Assembly: GCA_035486355.1 (NCBI GenBank)
Contig: DATHNE010000263.1
Location: forward strand, 1-64,000
Source: Palsa-883 sp035486355
GTDB taxonomy: Bacteria; Pseudomonadota; Alphaproteobacteria; Acetobacterales; Acetobacteraceae
Direction: 5' to 3'
DNA: 64,000 nucleotides
This document shows, piece by piece, positions 51,607 through 59,832 of the stretch. A model generated the notes under the pieces. The model ran no database searches. It saw only the letters and a list, made by a program, of their open reading frames with translations, and was not told the DNA's origin. The translations under genes were made by a program, and so were the position numbers. Positions within the stretch are counted from its first letter, which is position 1; each line of letters opens with the position of its first letter.

Positions 51607-51752
51607 GGCGATAATCTGGCCGGCGCACTGAAAAGGTCAAGTAAAGCAATGAATAATGCGAATGCAACGCATCTACGGCCGATAAGCTCGACCATCCTGC
51701 GTGCCGCGTGTCATGCCTTGCCCAGCGTCCAGGCACGCCCCAGGATGTCGGC

Positions 51753-52022
51753 ATGAGTGAGACCTTGTTGGACGTGAAGGGTTTGAATTGTCCGCTGCCG
51801 GTACTGCGGGCCAACCGGATCCTGCGCGGCCTGCCGCCCGGGGCGCGGCTACGTGTGCTGGCCACCGATCGGGCCGCAGTGGCGGACTTCCAGGCCTATT
51901 GCCGGGAAACCGGCCATGCGCTGCTAGCCTGGAGTGAGGAGGCGGGCGTGCTCAGTTTCGTGATCCGTCGCCGGCCCGAGCCCGAGGCACCATCCGCCGG
52001 CGACGCCAAGCCGCCGGTGTGA
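51753..52022 (+). CDS. TusA-family sulfurtransferase
   Basis: An 89-residue protein with the TusA signature: LLDVKGLNCPLPVLRANRIL, with Cys-Pro-x-Pro that carries a persulfide. LATDRAAVADFQAYCRETGH follows in the usual place. Such proteins relay sulfur for tRNA thiolation or cofactor and sulfur metabolism. The start at 51753 is chosen by family; 15 codons upstream are open. It is divergent from mbfA; the 222-base gap after it to xseB shows no convincing gene. Confidence 0.9.
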   Translation: MSETLLDVKGLNCPLPVLRANRILRGLPPGARLRVLATDRAAVADFQAYCRETGHALLAWSEEAGVLSFVIRRRPEPEAPSAGDAKPPV

Positions 52023-52244
52023 CATCGGCGCCACGTGCGGCGTGTCGGCCGGGCCACGATTGTCATTATTCTGCCCGAATTGCCGGCGTTTGCTGCTAAG
52101 GCGGATGTGAGCTTGACCGGAAGTTGGTCATCCTGGTCCGCGGCATGCTTTGTGCCGGCTGGTGCGGGCGTGAATCGGGCTTGGCGGGTCGGCATGAAGC
52201 GGTTACCACGGCCGGTCTTGGGCTCGGGACTTGGGGAGTGACGT

Positions 52245-52505
52245 ATGCCAGAGGGCGAGCGGTCCGAGGCGGCCAGGCCCATAGATGTGAGCCAGATGTC
52301 ATTTGAGGACGCGCTGGCGGAGCTGGAGCAGATCGTGCGCGGATTGGAAGGCGGGCAGCAGAAACTCGAAGATGCCATCGGCGCGTATGAGCGCGGCGCG
52401 GCCTTGCGCCGGCATTGCGAAGCCAAGCTGGCTGAGGCCGAGGCACGCGTGGCCGCGATCGTCGAACACGCGGACGGCACACTGGGCACCCGGAAGGTGG
52501 ACTGA
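52245..52505 (+). CDS. xseB: Exodeoxyribonuclease VII small subunit
   Basis: An 86-residue protein with the XseB core MSFEDALAELEQIVRGLEGGQQKLEDAIGAYERGAALRRHCEAKLAEAEARV, a helical hairpin that binds the XseA large subunit for degrading single-stranded DNA. Length is normal. It is followed six bases later by ispA, a frequent arrangement in proteobacteria (xseB-ispA-dxs). Confidence 0.95.
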   Translation: MPEGERSEAARPIDVSQMSFEDALAELEQIVRGLEGGQQKLEDAIGAYERGAALRRHCEAKLAEAEARVAAIVEHADGTLGTRKVD

Positions 52506-52510
52506 GCCCG

Positions 52511-53458
52511 ATGGATGGATCGCAAGCAGGATCGCGTCGCGGATCGCCCATGGAGCCCCATGCGGCCACCCAAGCGGAACTCTCCACCGCGATGGCGCAT
52601 GTCGCGCGGGTGGTTGAGGACGCGTTGACCACGCTGCTGCCCGCGGAAGACGGCCCCGAGGGACGTCTGGCCGATGCCATGCGCTATGCGACCCTCGGCG
52701 GCGGCAAGCGGCTGCGCGCCTTCCTCGTGATGGAAGGGGCGTCGCTGTTCGCGGTCGCGGAGACCTGCGCGGCGCGCGTGGCAGCCTCCATCGAGATGCT
52801 GCACGCGTATTCGCTGGTGCATGACGACCTCCCCGCGATGGACGACGATGATCTGCGCCGCGGCAAGCCGTCCACCCACAAGGCGTTCGACGAGGCCACA
52901 GCGATCCTGGCCGGCGACGCCCTGCAGGCGCGTGCCTTCGAGGTGCTGTCCGAGGAAGACACCCATTCCGAGCCGCTGGCCCGCTGTGAGCTGGTGGCCG
53001 CATTGGGCGCTGCCGCGGGCGCGCGCGGCATGGCCGGCGGCCAGATGATCGACATGCTGGCCGAGGGCCAGACCCTGGACGGCCCGGCGGTGACCCGGCT
53101 GCAATCCTTGAAAACCGGGCGGTTGATCCAGTTCAGCGCCGAGGCCGGCGCCATCCTGGGCCGTGCAGCGGCGGCGCAGCGGCACATGTTGGCCGCCTAC
53201 GGACGTGATTTGGGCACGGCGTTCCAAATTGCGGATGATCTTCTAGATGCCGAAGGCAGCGCGGAGGAGACCGGCAAACGCACTGGCAAGGACCAGGAAG
53301 CCGGCAAGGCAACCATGGTTGCGGTGCTTGGGATTGAGCGGGCGCGGGTGCACGCCGATATGTTGGCGCGTCAGGCGGCCGCTCACCTGGATAGTTTTGG
53401 CGAGCGCGCGGCCAGGCTACGGGCCTTGGCGTCGTTTGTCGTGGCGCGGCGCAAGTGA
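52511..53458 (+). CDS. ispA: Farnesyl diphosphate (polyprenyl) synthase
   Basis: A 315-residue trans-prenyltransferase making C15 farnesyl diphosphate, the squalene and hopanoid precursor. The first Asp-rich motif is VHDDLPAMDDDDLRRG, the second IADDLLDAEGS; GGGKRLRAFLV and MAGGQMIDM are also family markers. The Phe/Tyr residues before the first Asp motif are not analysed for product length. The start at 52511 is used; an internal ATG at 52550 would give a more typical ~302 residues. Confidence 0.93.
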   Translation: MDGSQAGSRRGSPMEPHAATQAELSTAMAHVARVVEDALTTLLPAEDGPEGRLADAMRYATLGGGKRLRAFLVMEGASLFAVAETCAARVAASIEMLHAYSLVHDDLPAMDDDDLRRGKPSTHKAFDEATAILAGDALQARAFEVLSEEDTHSEPLARCELVAALGAAAGARGMAGGQMIDMLAEGQTLDGPAVTRLQSLKTGRLIQFSAEAGAILGRAAAAQRHMLAAYGRDLGTAFQIADDLLDAEGSAEETGKRTGKDQEAGKATMVAVLGIERARVHADMLARQAAAHLDSFGERAARLRALASFVVARRK

Positions 53459-53478
53459 GGGGCGGAGCAGGACCAGGT

Positions 53479-55440
53479 ATGAACGCTGTGAACACGCCGC
53501 TGCTCGACCGGGTGAATATCCCGGCCGACCTGCGCAATTTCTCCCACGAACAGCTCAAGCAGCTCGCCGACGAGCTGCGCGCGGAGACCATTGATGCCGT
53601 CTCGGTGACCGGCGGCCATCTCGGCTCGGGCCTCGGCGTGGTCGAACTCACGGTTGCCCTGCATGCGGTCTTTGATACGCCGCGTGACCGGCTGATCTGG
53701 GATGTCGGCCACCAGGCCTATCCGCACAAGATTTTGACCGGCCGGCGCGAGCGCATCCGCACCCTGCGCTCGGGCGGTGGCCTGTCCGGCTTCACCCGCC
53801 GCGTGGAGAGTGAGTACGACCCGTTCGGCGCGGCGCATTCCTCCACCTCGATCTCTGCCGGCCTTGGCATGGCAGTGGCCCGCGACCTGAAGAACCAGCG
53901 GGTCAAGGAAGAGGGCAAGGGCGAGTTCGACCACCGTAATGTGATCTGCGTGATCGGCGACGGCGCGATGAGCGCCGGCATGGCCTACGAGGCGATGAAC
54001 AACGCCGGCGCGCGGCACTCGCGGCTGATCGTCATCCTGAACGACAACGACATGTCGATCGCCCCGCCGGTGGGCGCGATGAGCGCCTATCTGTCGCGGC
54101 TGATGTCGTCCCGCAGCTTCCTGAACCTGCGCGAACTCGCGGTGCGGATGGCCAAGCGCTTCCCGCGCGGCATCGAGCGGACGGCGCGGCGGGCCGAGGA
54201 ATATGCCCGCGGCATGCTGACCGGCGGCACGTTGTTCGAGGAGCTGGGCTTCTACTACGTGGGCCCGATCGACGGGCACAATCTGGACCACCTGCTGCCG
54301 GTCCTGCGCAATGTGCGCGAGGCCGACGAGGCAGGGCCGATCCTGGTCCACTGCATCACCCAGAAGGGCAAGGGTTACGCCCAGGGCGCCAACTCGGCGG
54401 ACAAGCTGCACAGCGTGGCGAAGTTCAACGTGGTGACGTTCGAGCAGGCCAAGGCACCCCCCGGCCCGCCCAGCTACACCAATGTGTTCGCCTCCGCGCT
54501 GATCGCGGAAGCGGAGAAGGACAAGGACATCGTCGCCATCACCGCGGCGATGCCGTCCGGCACCGGCCTCGACAAGTTCGGCAAACGCTTCCCGGACCGC
54601 ACCTTCGACGTCGGCATCGCCGAGCAGCACGCGGTGACCTTCGCCGCGGGGATGGCGACCGAGGGTATCAAGCCATTCTGCGCGATCTATTCCACCTTCC
54701 TGCAGCGCGCCTATGACCAGGTGGTGCATGACGTGGCGATCCAGTCGCTGCCGGTCCGCTTCGCCATGGACCGCGCCGGCCTGGTGGGCGCTGATGGCGC
54801 GACGCATGCCGGCAGCTTCGACATCACCTACCTCGGCTGCCTGCCGGGCATGGTGATCATGGGCCCGTCCGATGAGGCTGAGCTGGTGCACGCGGTGGCA
54901 ACCGCGGCGGCGATCAATGACCGGCCATCGGCGCTGCGCTATCCGCGTGGCGAGGGCGTGGGCGTTGCGCTGCCGACGCAGGGTGAGGTCTGGGCGCTCG
55001 GCAAGGGCCGCATCATCCGCGAGGGCGGCAGCGTCGCCATCCTGTCGTTCGGCACGCGTCTGGCGGATGCGCTCAAGGCAGCGGATGAGCTGGCGACGCG
55101 CGGCCTGAAGACCACGGTGGCCGATGCGCGCTTCGCGAAGCCGCTCGACACCGCGCTGATCGAGCAGTTGGCACGCCATCACGAGGTGCTGATCACGATC
55201 GAGGAGGGCGCGGTCGGCGGCTTTGGCAGTGCCGTACTGCAGCATCTGGCGTGGAAGGGGCTGCTGGACGGCGGGCTGAAGGTGCGTCCGATGGCGCTGC
55301 CCGACCGCTTCATCGATCACAACTCGCAGCCGAAACAGATCGCCGAGGCCGGGTTGTCCGCCAAGGATATCGTCGCCGCGGCGCTGAACGCGTTCGGCAT
55401 TGATGTCGGCACCGCCCCGCAGGCGGTGACTGCGCGATGA
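53479..55440 (+). CDS. dxs: 1-deoxy-D-xylulose-5-phosphate synthase
   Basis: A 653-residue ThDP enzyme joining pyruvate and glyceraldehyde-3-phosphate, the entry step of the MEP isoprenoid pathway. Visible are TGGHLGSGLGVVELTVALH, DVGHQAYPHKILTGR, the ThDP motif GDGAMSAGMAYEAMNNAG, and DRAGLVGADGATHAG in the transketolase pyrimidine domain. The start at 53479 is placed by family; a GTG at 53455 overlapping the ispA stop is possible. Followed by hpnM through an ATGA overlap, so flux to isoprenoids and hopanoids is linked in one operon. Confidence 0.96.
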   Translation: MNAVNTPLLDRVNIPADLRNFSHEQLKQLADELRAETIDAVSVTGGHLGSGLGVVELTVALHAVFDTPRDRLIWDVGHQAYPHKILTGRRERIRTLRSGGGLSGFTRRVESEYDPFGAAHSSTSISAGLGMAVARDLKNQRVKEEGKGEFDHRNVICVIGDGAMSAGMAYEAMNNAGARHSRLIVILNDNDMSIAPPVGAMSAYLSRLMSSRSFLNLRELAVRMAKRFPRGIERTARRAEEYARGMLTGGTLFEELGFYYVGPIDGHNLDHLLPVLRNVREADEAGPILVHCITQKGKGYAQGANSADKLHSVAKFNVVTFEQAKAPPGPPSYTNVFASALIAEAEKDKDIVAITAAMPSGTGLDKFGKRFPDRTFDVGIAEQHAVTFAAGMATEGIKPFCAIYSTFLQRAYDQVVHDVAIQSLPVRFAMDRAGLVGADGATHAGSFDITYLGCLPGMVIMGPSDEAELVHAVATAAAINDRPSALRYPRGEGVGVALPTQGEVWALGKGRIIREGGSVAILSFGTRLADALKAADELATRGLKTTVADARFAKPLDTALIEQLARHHEVLITIEEGAVGGFGSAVLQHLAWKGLLDGGLKVRPMALPDRFIDHNSQPKQIAEAGLSAKDIVAAALNAFGIDVGTAPQAVTAR

Positions 55441-56081
55441 GCCGGCCGTTCCCCGTTGTCTCGCGCCGTGGCCTGCTTGGCTTTGCGCTGGTGGGCATTC
55501 TCGCCGTGCCGCATGGTGCGTGGGCGGCGGATCCCACCGCGGTGACCGCGCCGATCCAGGCATTGAATGATGCCTTGGTCGCGGTGATGAAGGCGGGCAA
55601 GAAGGTGCGGTTCCGCGACCGGTTCGAGCAACTCGTGCCCGCGATTGACCGTGCGTTCGATCTTCCGGGAATCCTGCGCGTGTCGGTCGGTCCGCAATGG
55701 GCCACCATCGATCCGGCGCAGAAGGACACGCTGCTGACGGTGTTCCGCCGCTTCACCGTGGCGTCCTATGTCGCCAATTTCGACTCCTATGACGGCGAGC
55801 GGTTCGACATCGCGCCGACGCTGCGCACGTCCGGAGCCGACCAGATCGTCGGCACCACGATGGTGCCGACGAAGGGCGACAAGGTGCGCATCGATTATGT
55901 GATGCGTGAGGAGGGCAACACCTGGAAGGTGGTTGACGTGCTGCTGGATGGCACGATCAGCCGGGTGGCGGTGCAACGGTCCGACTTCCGCGCGCTGCTG
56001 GAGCGTGGCGGTGCCACCGCGCTGATCGTGAGCCTGCAGGCGAAGATCGCTGACCTCGCCGGGGGCACGCTCGAGTCCTGA
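55437..56081 (+). CDS. hpnM: Hopanoid-associated Ttg2D/MlaC-like periplasmic protein HpnM
   Basis: A 214-residue exported MlaC/Ttg2D-family lipid-binding protein with signal peptide SRRGLLGFALVGILAVPHGAWA. Family segments: VTAPIQALNDALVAVMKAG, FRDRFEQLVPAIDRAFDLPGIL, FRRFTVASYVANFDSYDGE and VDYVMREEGNTWKVVDVLLDG-type strands ending DFRALLERGG. In hopanoid clusters this protein is called HpnM and works with HpnN in moving hopanoids to the outer membrane. Coupled to dxs; hpnN is not within this window. Confidence 0.85.
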   Translation: MSRPFPVVSRRGLLGFALVGILAVPHGAWAADPTAVTAPIQALNDALVAVMKAGKKVRFRDRFEQLVPAIDRAFDLPGILRVSVGPQWATIDPAQKDTLLTVFRRFTVASYVANFDSYDGERFDIAPTLRTSGADQIVGTTMVPTKGDKVRIDYVMREEGNTWKVVDVLLDGTISRVAVQRSDFRALLERGGATALIVSLQAKIADLAGGTLES

Positions 56082-56107
56082 ATCGCGGTGCGCCGCGCGG
56101 ACGCAGC

Positions 56108-57613
56108 GTGACGCTCCTCAGGCAGCCTGGGCTGATCCTCGCGCTGCTGGGCCTTGCGATCCATCTGTATGCCAACAGTGGCTACGGCATTTTTCGTGAT
56201 GAGTTGTACTTCATCGTCTGTGGGGAGCATCCCGCCTGGGGCTACGTCGATCAGCCGCCGCTGATCCCGCTGGCTGCGGCGCTGATGCATCACCTGTTCC
56301 CGCGCTCGCTGGCGATGTTGCGGCTGCTGCCGGCGCTGGGCCATGCAGCCACAATCGCGTTGACGGCCGAGACCGTGCGGGTGCTTGGCGGGCGACGCTG
56401 GGCGCAGGCGCTGGCCGCGCTGTGTGTGCTGACCGGGATCGATTTCCTGGGCGCCGGCACGCTGCTGACCACGGACGCGGTGCAATCTCTGGCGTGGCTG
56501 TTCTGCGCCTATGCACTGATCCGGATCACCCGGGACCGGAACGAGTGGTGGTGGATCGCGATCGGTGCAGTCGCGGGTGTCGCGCTGCTGACCAAGTACA
56601 TGCTGGCCTTCTGGCTGGTGGCGCTGGGGATCGGCTTGCTGGCAACGCCGGCGCGACGCAGCCTCGCGCGGCCGCAGTTCTATGCTGGCGCCACTCTAGG
56701 CCTGATGATCGTGCTGCCTAACGTGATCTGGCAGGCGATGCATGGCTTCCCATTCCTCGAGATCGGCCGCGTTGCCGCTGCCGGCAAGAATGTTGCGCTG
56801 CCGCCGTTGGTGTTCCTGCACAAGGAGATTGACGAGCTCAACACCATGACGGCGCCGGTCTGGATCGCCGGGCTGTTGGCGTTCGCGCGTTGGCCGCGCT
56901 TCGCGGCGTATCGCGGCTTCGCGATCGCGTTCGTGGTGCTGTTCGCGGCGATGATCGCGATGCACGCCAAGCCATACTACCCGATGGGTGCCTACCCGCT
57001 GTTCCTCGCTGGGGGTGCGGTGGCGCTTGAGGCATGGATCGCGGTGCGGGTCGTGCGCGCGGCGTTACCGGCAGCGATCGCGATGTGGGGCGCACTTGGT
57101 GTCCCGTTTGTCGTGCCGCTGTTGCCGGTGGAACAGTTTGCCGCCTACCAGACGCGGCTGGGCATCACGCAGGCTTCGTCGGATCGCTCTCCGCTCGGCG
57201 TGCTGCAACAGAACTACGCCGATATGTTCGGCTGGCCGGAGCTCGCCGCTCTGGTCGGCCGCGCCTATCAGTCGCTGCCGCCGGATGAGCAGGCGCGCGC
57301 GGTGTTCCTGGGAGAGAATTACGGCGAGGCGGCGGCGGTCGACGTGTTGAGCGTGCCGCGTGGCAAACCGCCGGTGATCAGCGGCCACAACACCTACTAT
57401 CTTTGGGGGCCGCTCGGTCACGACGGTCGCGTGGTGATCCGCTTGGGCGGCAATCGGGATGCGATGCTGCGCGTCTATGCCTCGGTCGAGAAGGTCGGCG
57501 TGCTGGAAAGCCCCTGGGCGATGCCGACCGAGCGCGGCAAGACGCTGTGGATCTGCCGCGGCCGTCGTCGGCCGCTGCAAGACGACTGGCCGCGCTTCCG
57601 CCACTACGACTGA
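56108..57613 (+). CDS. Glycosyltransferase family 39 (ArnT/PMT-like)
   Basis: A 501-residue multi-pass membrane protein with GTG start. The N-terminal LYANSGYGIFRDELYFIVCGEHPAWGYVDQPPL carries the Arg-Asp-Glu and Asp-Gln-Pro-Pro pattern of polyprenyl-phosphate-sugar transferases. Later LTTDAVQSLAWLFCAYALI and many hydrophobic helices follow, with a soluble C-terminus from about residue 380. It would transfer a sugar from a lipid carrier onto lipid, peptidoglycan or protein. Twenty-six bases after hpnM, so likely in the same operon. Confidence 0.85.
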   Translation: MTLLRQPGLILALLGLAIHLYANSGYGIFRDELYFIVCGEHPAWGYVDQPPLIPLAAALMHHLFPRSLAMLRLLPALGHAATIALTAETVRVLGGRRWAQALAALCVLTGIDFLGAGTLLTTDAVQSLAWLFCAYALIRITRDRNEWWWIAIGAVAGVALLTKYMLAFWLVALGIGLLATPARRSLARPQFYAGATLGLMIVLPNVIWQAMHGFPFLEIGRVAAAGKNVALPPLVFLHKEIDELNTMTAPVWIAGLLAFARWPRFAAYRGFAIAFVVLFAAMIAMHAKPYYPMGAYPLFLAGGAVALEAWIAVRVVRAALPAAIAMWGALGVPFVVPLLPVEQFAAYQTRLGITQASSDRSPLGVLQQNYADMFGWPELAALVGRAYQSLPPDEQARAVFLGENYGEAAAVDVLSVPRGKPPVISGHNTYYLWGPLGHDGRVVIRLGGNRDAMLRVYASVEKVGVLESPWAMPTERGKTLWICRGRRRPLQDDWPRFRHYD

Positions 57614-57792
57614 CGGCCAGCAATCGCGTTTAACTGTATCATGGCCGGCGATGACAGGAGCCGGCGCACCTCACCGGGACCAGATGCGATCCCCTACGAC
57701 TGAGGCGTCACGCGCTGAGGCGTCACGCCCTTGCTGCCTCCTGCGTCCACGACCATGCTGGGTGCTCGGCAACCGAAGGGGGGAGTGGACAC

Positions 57793-58116
57793 ATGGCCTT
57801 CTACGAACTGCGCCAGTACAAGGTGCTGCCCGGCAAGCTGGATGGCTGGATCAAGATCATGGAGGAGGAGATCATCCCCTTCCAGGTCTCCAAGGGCATG
57901 GTGATCTGCGGCAGCTTCCGCGGTGAGACCGACCCCTCGGTCTACATTTGGCTGCGTCGTTTCGAGAGCGAGGCGGAACGCGAGGCGCTGTACGCCGCGG
58001 TCTACGAGACCGAGTACTGGAAGACGCAGATCGCGCCGCGGGTGCCGGAATATCTGGACCGCCCGGGCAACGTGATCACGCGGATCATTCCGACCACGAA
58101 GTCGACAGTGCAATAG
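57793..58116 (+). CDS. NIPSNAP-family protein
   Basis: A 107-residue ferredoxin-like (dimeric alpha-beta barrel) protein. It opens MAFYELRQYKVLPGKLDGWIK, with VYIWLRRFESEAEREALYAAVYETEYW, both conserved in the NIPSNAP family. The function of bacterial members is unknown. The gene begins a small group with maiA and an enoyl-CoA hydratase. GGAGTG lies before the ATG. Direct repeat CTGAGGCGTCACGC x2 (about 57700-57728) lies in the gap upstream. Confidence 0.82.
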   Translation: MAFYELRQYKVLPGKLDGWIKIMEEEIIPFQVSKGMVICGSFRGETDPSVYIWLRRFESEAEREALYAAVYETEYWKTQIAPRVPEYLDRPGNVITRIIPTTKSTVQ

Positions 58117-58176
58117 CGGCGACACCATCGGCGTTCTTCGCGATGACCGGCCGCTTCGCGGCGGGAGGGAGCTTCG

Positions 58177-58830
58177 ATGATCAAGATGTACGGCTTCTGG
58201 CGTTCGGCGGCCTCGTTCCGGGTCCGCATCGCCCTGAACCTCAAGGGGCTCGCGTTCAGCGAAACGATGATCGACCTCGACGCCGGGGAACAGCACGCGG
58301 ACGATTACCGGGCGATCAATCCTCAGGCGGTGGTGCCGTCATTGTTCATCGACGACGGGCCGCCGCTGACCCAGTCGCTCGCCATCCTGGAATATCTGGA
58401 GGAAACGCATCCGGCGCCGCCGCTGCTGCCGTCCGACCGGCGTGGCCGCGCCCGGGTGCGGGCGTTGGCGCTGCTCTGGGCAGCGGACCACCACCCGCTG
58501 ATCGTGCCGCGCATAAGGCGCTACCTGGCCGCCGAACTGCATCTGGATGAGGCCGCGCGCACCGCCTGGATCAAGCACTGGTTCCGCGAAGGGCTGGCGA
58601 TCGGTGAGCAACGGCTGGCAGGCGATATGGCGACCGGCCGCTACTGTCATGGTGACACGCCCACCTTCGCCGATCTCAGCCTGCTGAGCCAGGCGATGGG
58701 CGCGCGCGGATTCAAGGTCGATTTCGCCGACCTGCCGACGATCACGCGCATTGTCGAAACCTGTCTGGCGAACGACGCCTTTGCCCGCGCCTTGCCGATG
58801 CGCCAGCAGGGTGCGCCTGCCGCGCATTGA
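58177..58830 (+). CDS. maiA: Maleylacetoacetate isomerase (zeta-class GST)
   Basis: A 217-residue zeta-class glutathione transferase. It has MYGFWRSAASFRVRIALNLKG, NPQAVVPSLFIDD, LTQSLAILEYLEETHP, and DTPTFADLSLLSQ. The usual Ser-Ser-Cys-Ser loop of maleylacetoacetate isomerases is replaced by Ser-Ala-Ala-Ser, keeping the first serine and losing the cysteine. The reaction isomerises maleylacetoacetate or maleylpyruvate in tyrosine/gentisate breakdown. No homogentisate or fumarylacetoacetate genes are adjacent, so the substrate is open. Confidence 0.88.
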   Translation: MIKMYGFWRSAASFRVRIALNLKGLAFSETMIDLDAGEQHADDYRAINPQAVVPSLFIDDGPPLTQSLAILEYLEETHPAPPLLPSDRRGRARVRALALLWAADHHPLIVPRIRRYLAAELHLDEAARTAWIKHWFREGLAIGEQRLAGDMATGRYCHGDTPTFADLSLLSQAMGARGFKVDFADLPTITRIVETCLANDAFARALPMRQQGAPAAH

Positions 58831-58914
58831 ACCGCGCCGGCGCGGGTGGCGTTGAAAGTTTACCGGTGAGCGCTCAGGCTGCCCAATCACCGCCGACCTG
58901 GGGAGGATTGCAGA

Positions 58915-59832
58915 GTGTCGCTCGATTACGCGAAGCGCGATGGGGTCGCCTACATCACGCTGAATTCGCCTGACAAGGCCAACATCTTCGACAAGGCCAT
59001 GTCGGACGCGATCTCTGACGCATGGATCGATATGTGGGAGGATCGATCCATCCGCTGCGCCATCGTGACGGGCGCCGGCACGCGGCATTTCTGCGGTGGG
59101 CACAATCTGGCGCCCCGCGAAGGCATCACCGAGGAGGAGCGCGAGTACCTGCGCACGCAGCGCGTCTTCTGGCCGCTGGCCGGCACGGTGCATGGGCAGA
59201 AGACCGGCGTCGACGGGCGGATGGGCGATCACTATCCGCGGGTGTGGAAGCCGGTGATCGCCGCGGTGAATGGCTGGGCGGCGGGGGCGGGCGTGTATAT
59301 GCTGCTGGCCTCCACCGACATCCGCGTCGCCAGTGCGGAGAATGCGCGGTTCAAGTTCGCACTGACGTCACAGGGCTGGGTCGGGCATGGCCCTGGCGCG
59401 GCATTATTGGTGAAGCAGTTGCGCTATGTGGACGCGATGAAGATTCTACTGACCGACGAGCCGTTCGACGCGGCGGAGGCGTTGCGCATCGGTCTGATCA
59501 ACGAAGTCGTGCCGCATACGCAATTGCTGGAGCGAGCCGAGGCGATCGCCCGCAAGATCGTGCAGATGCCCCCGGTGGCGGTGCGCATGATGAAGGAGTT
59601 CGTCGTGCGCTTCGGGGAACTGCCGCTGGAACAGGCGTGGCACGTGCAGAATTTGATGAACAATCTGCTGATCCAGGTCACGACTGATGGTGAGGAGGGA
59701 CGGCAGGCGTTCAACGAGAAGCGCAAGCCGAACTTCACCGGTGCACTGCGGCGGCGCGGCGAAGCCTGGCCCGAGCCATCGGAAGAAGACGCCAGGCGTC
59801 TCGACGAAGCCTATCGCAGCGGCGAGTTCTGA
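58915..59832 (+). CDS. Enoyl-CoA hydratase/isomerase family protein
   Basis: A 305-residue crotonase-fold protein with GTG start, preceded by GGGGAGG. Family segments: VAYITLNSPDKANIFDKAMSDAI, AIVTGAGTRHFCGGHNL with the oxyanion-hole Gly-Gly, VIAAVNGWAAGAGVYMLLASTDIRVAS and the second catalytic area QGWVGHGPGAALLVKQL. The insertion after the oxyanion hole (REGITEEEREYLRTQRVFW) is longer than in standard hydratases. The acyl substrate is unknown. Its end overlaps the convergent CoA-transferase gene by 22 bases. Confidence 0.9.
   Translation: MSLDYAKRDGVAYITLNSPDKANIFDKAMSDAISDAWIDMWEDRSIRCAIVTGAGTRHFCGGHNLAPREGITEEEREYLRTQRVFWPLAGTVHGQKTGVDGRMGDHYPRVWKPVIAAVNGWAAGAGVYMLLASTDIRVASAENARFKFALTSQGWVGHGPGAALLVKQLRYVDAMKILLTDEPFDAAEALRIGLINEVVPHTQLLERAEAIARKIVQMPPVAVRMMKEFVVRFGELPLEQAWHVQNLMNNLLIQVTTDGEEGRQAFNEKRKPNFTGALRRRGEAWPEPSEEDARRLDEAYRSGEF

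Noticed and set aside
52035..52241. 68-codon + strand frame between tusA and xseB
   Set aside because: Trp/Ser/Arg-rich without a family match; start GTG without a good ribosome site. Left as intergenic.
53383..55563. 726-codon minus-strand frame opposite dxs
   Set aside because: It is the antisense of dxs; the composition is typical of shadow frames in high-GC DNA.
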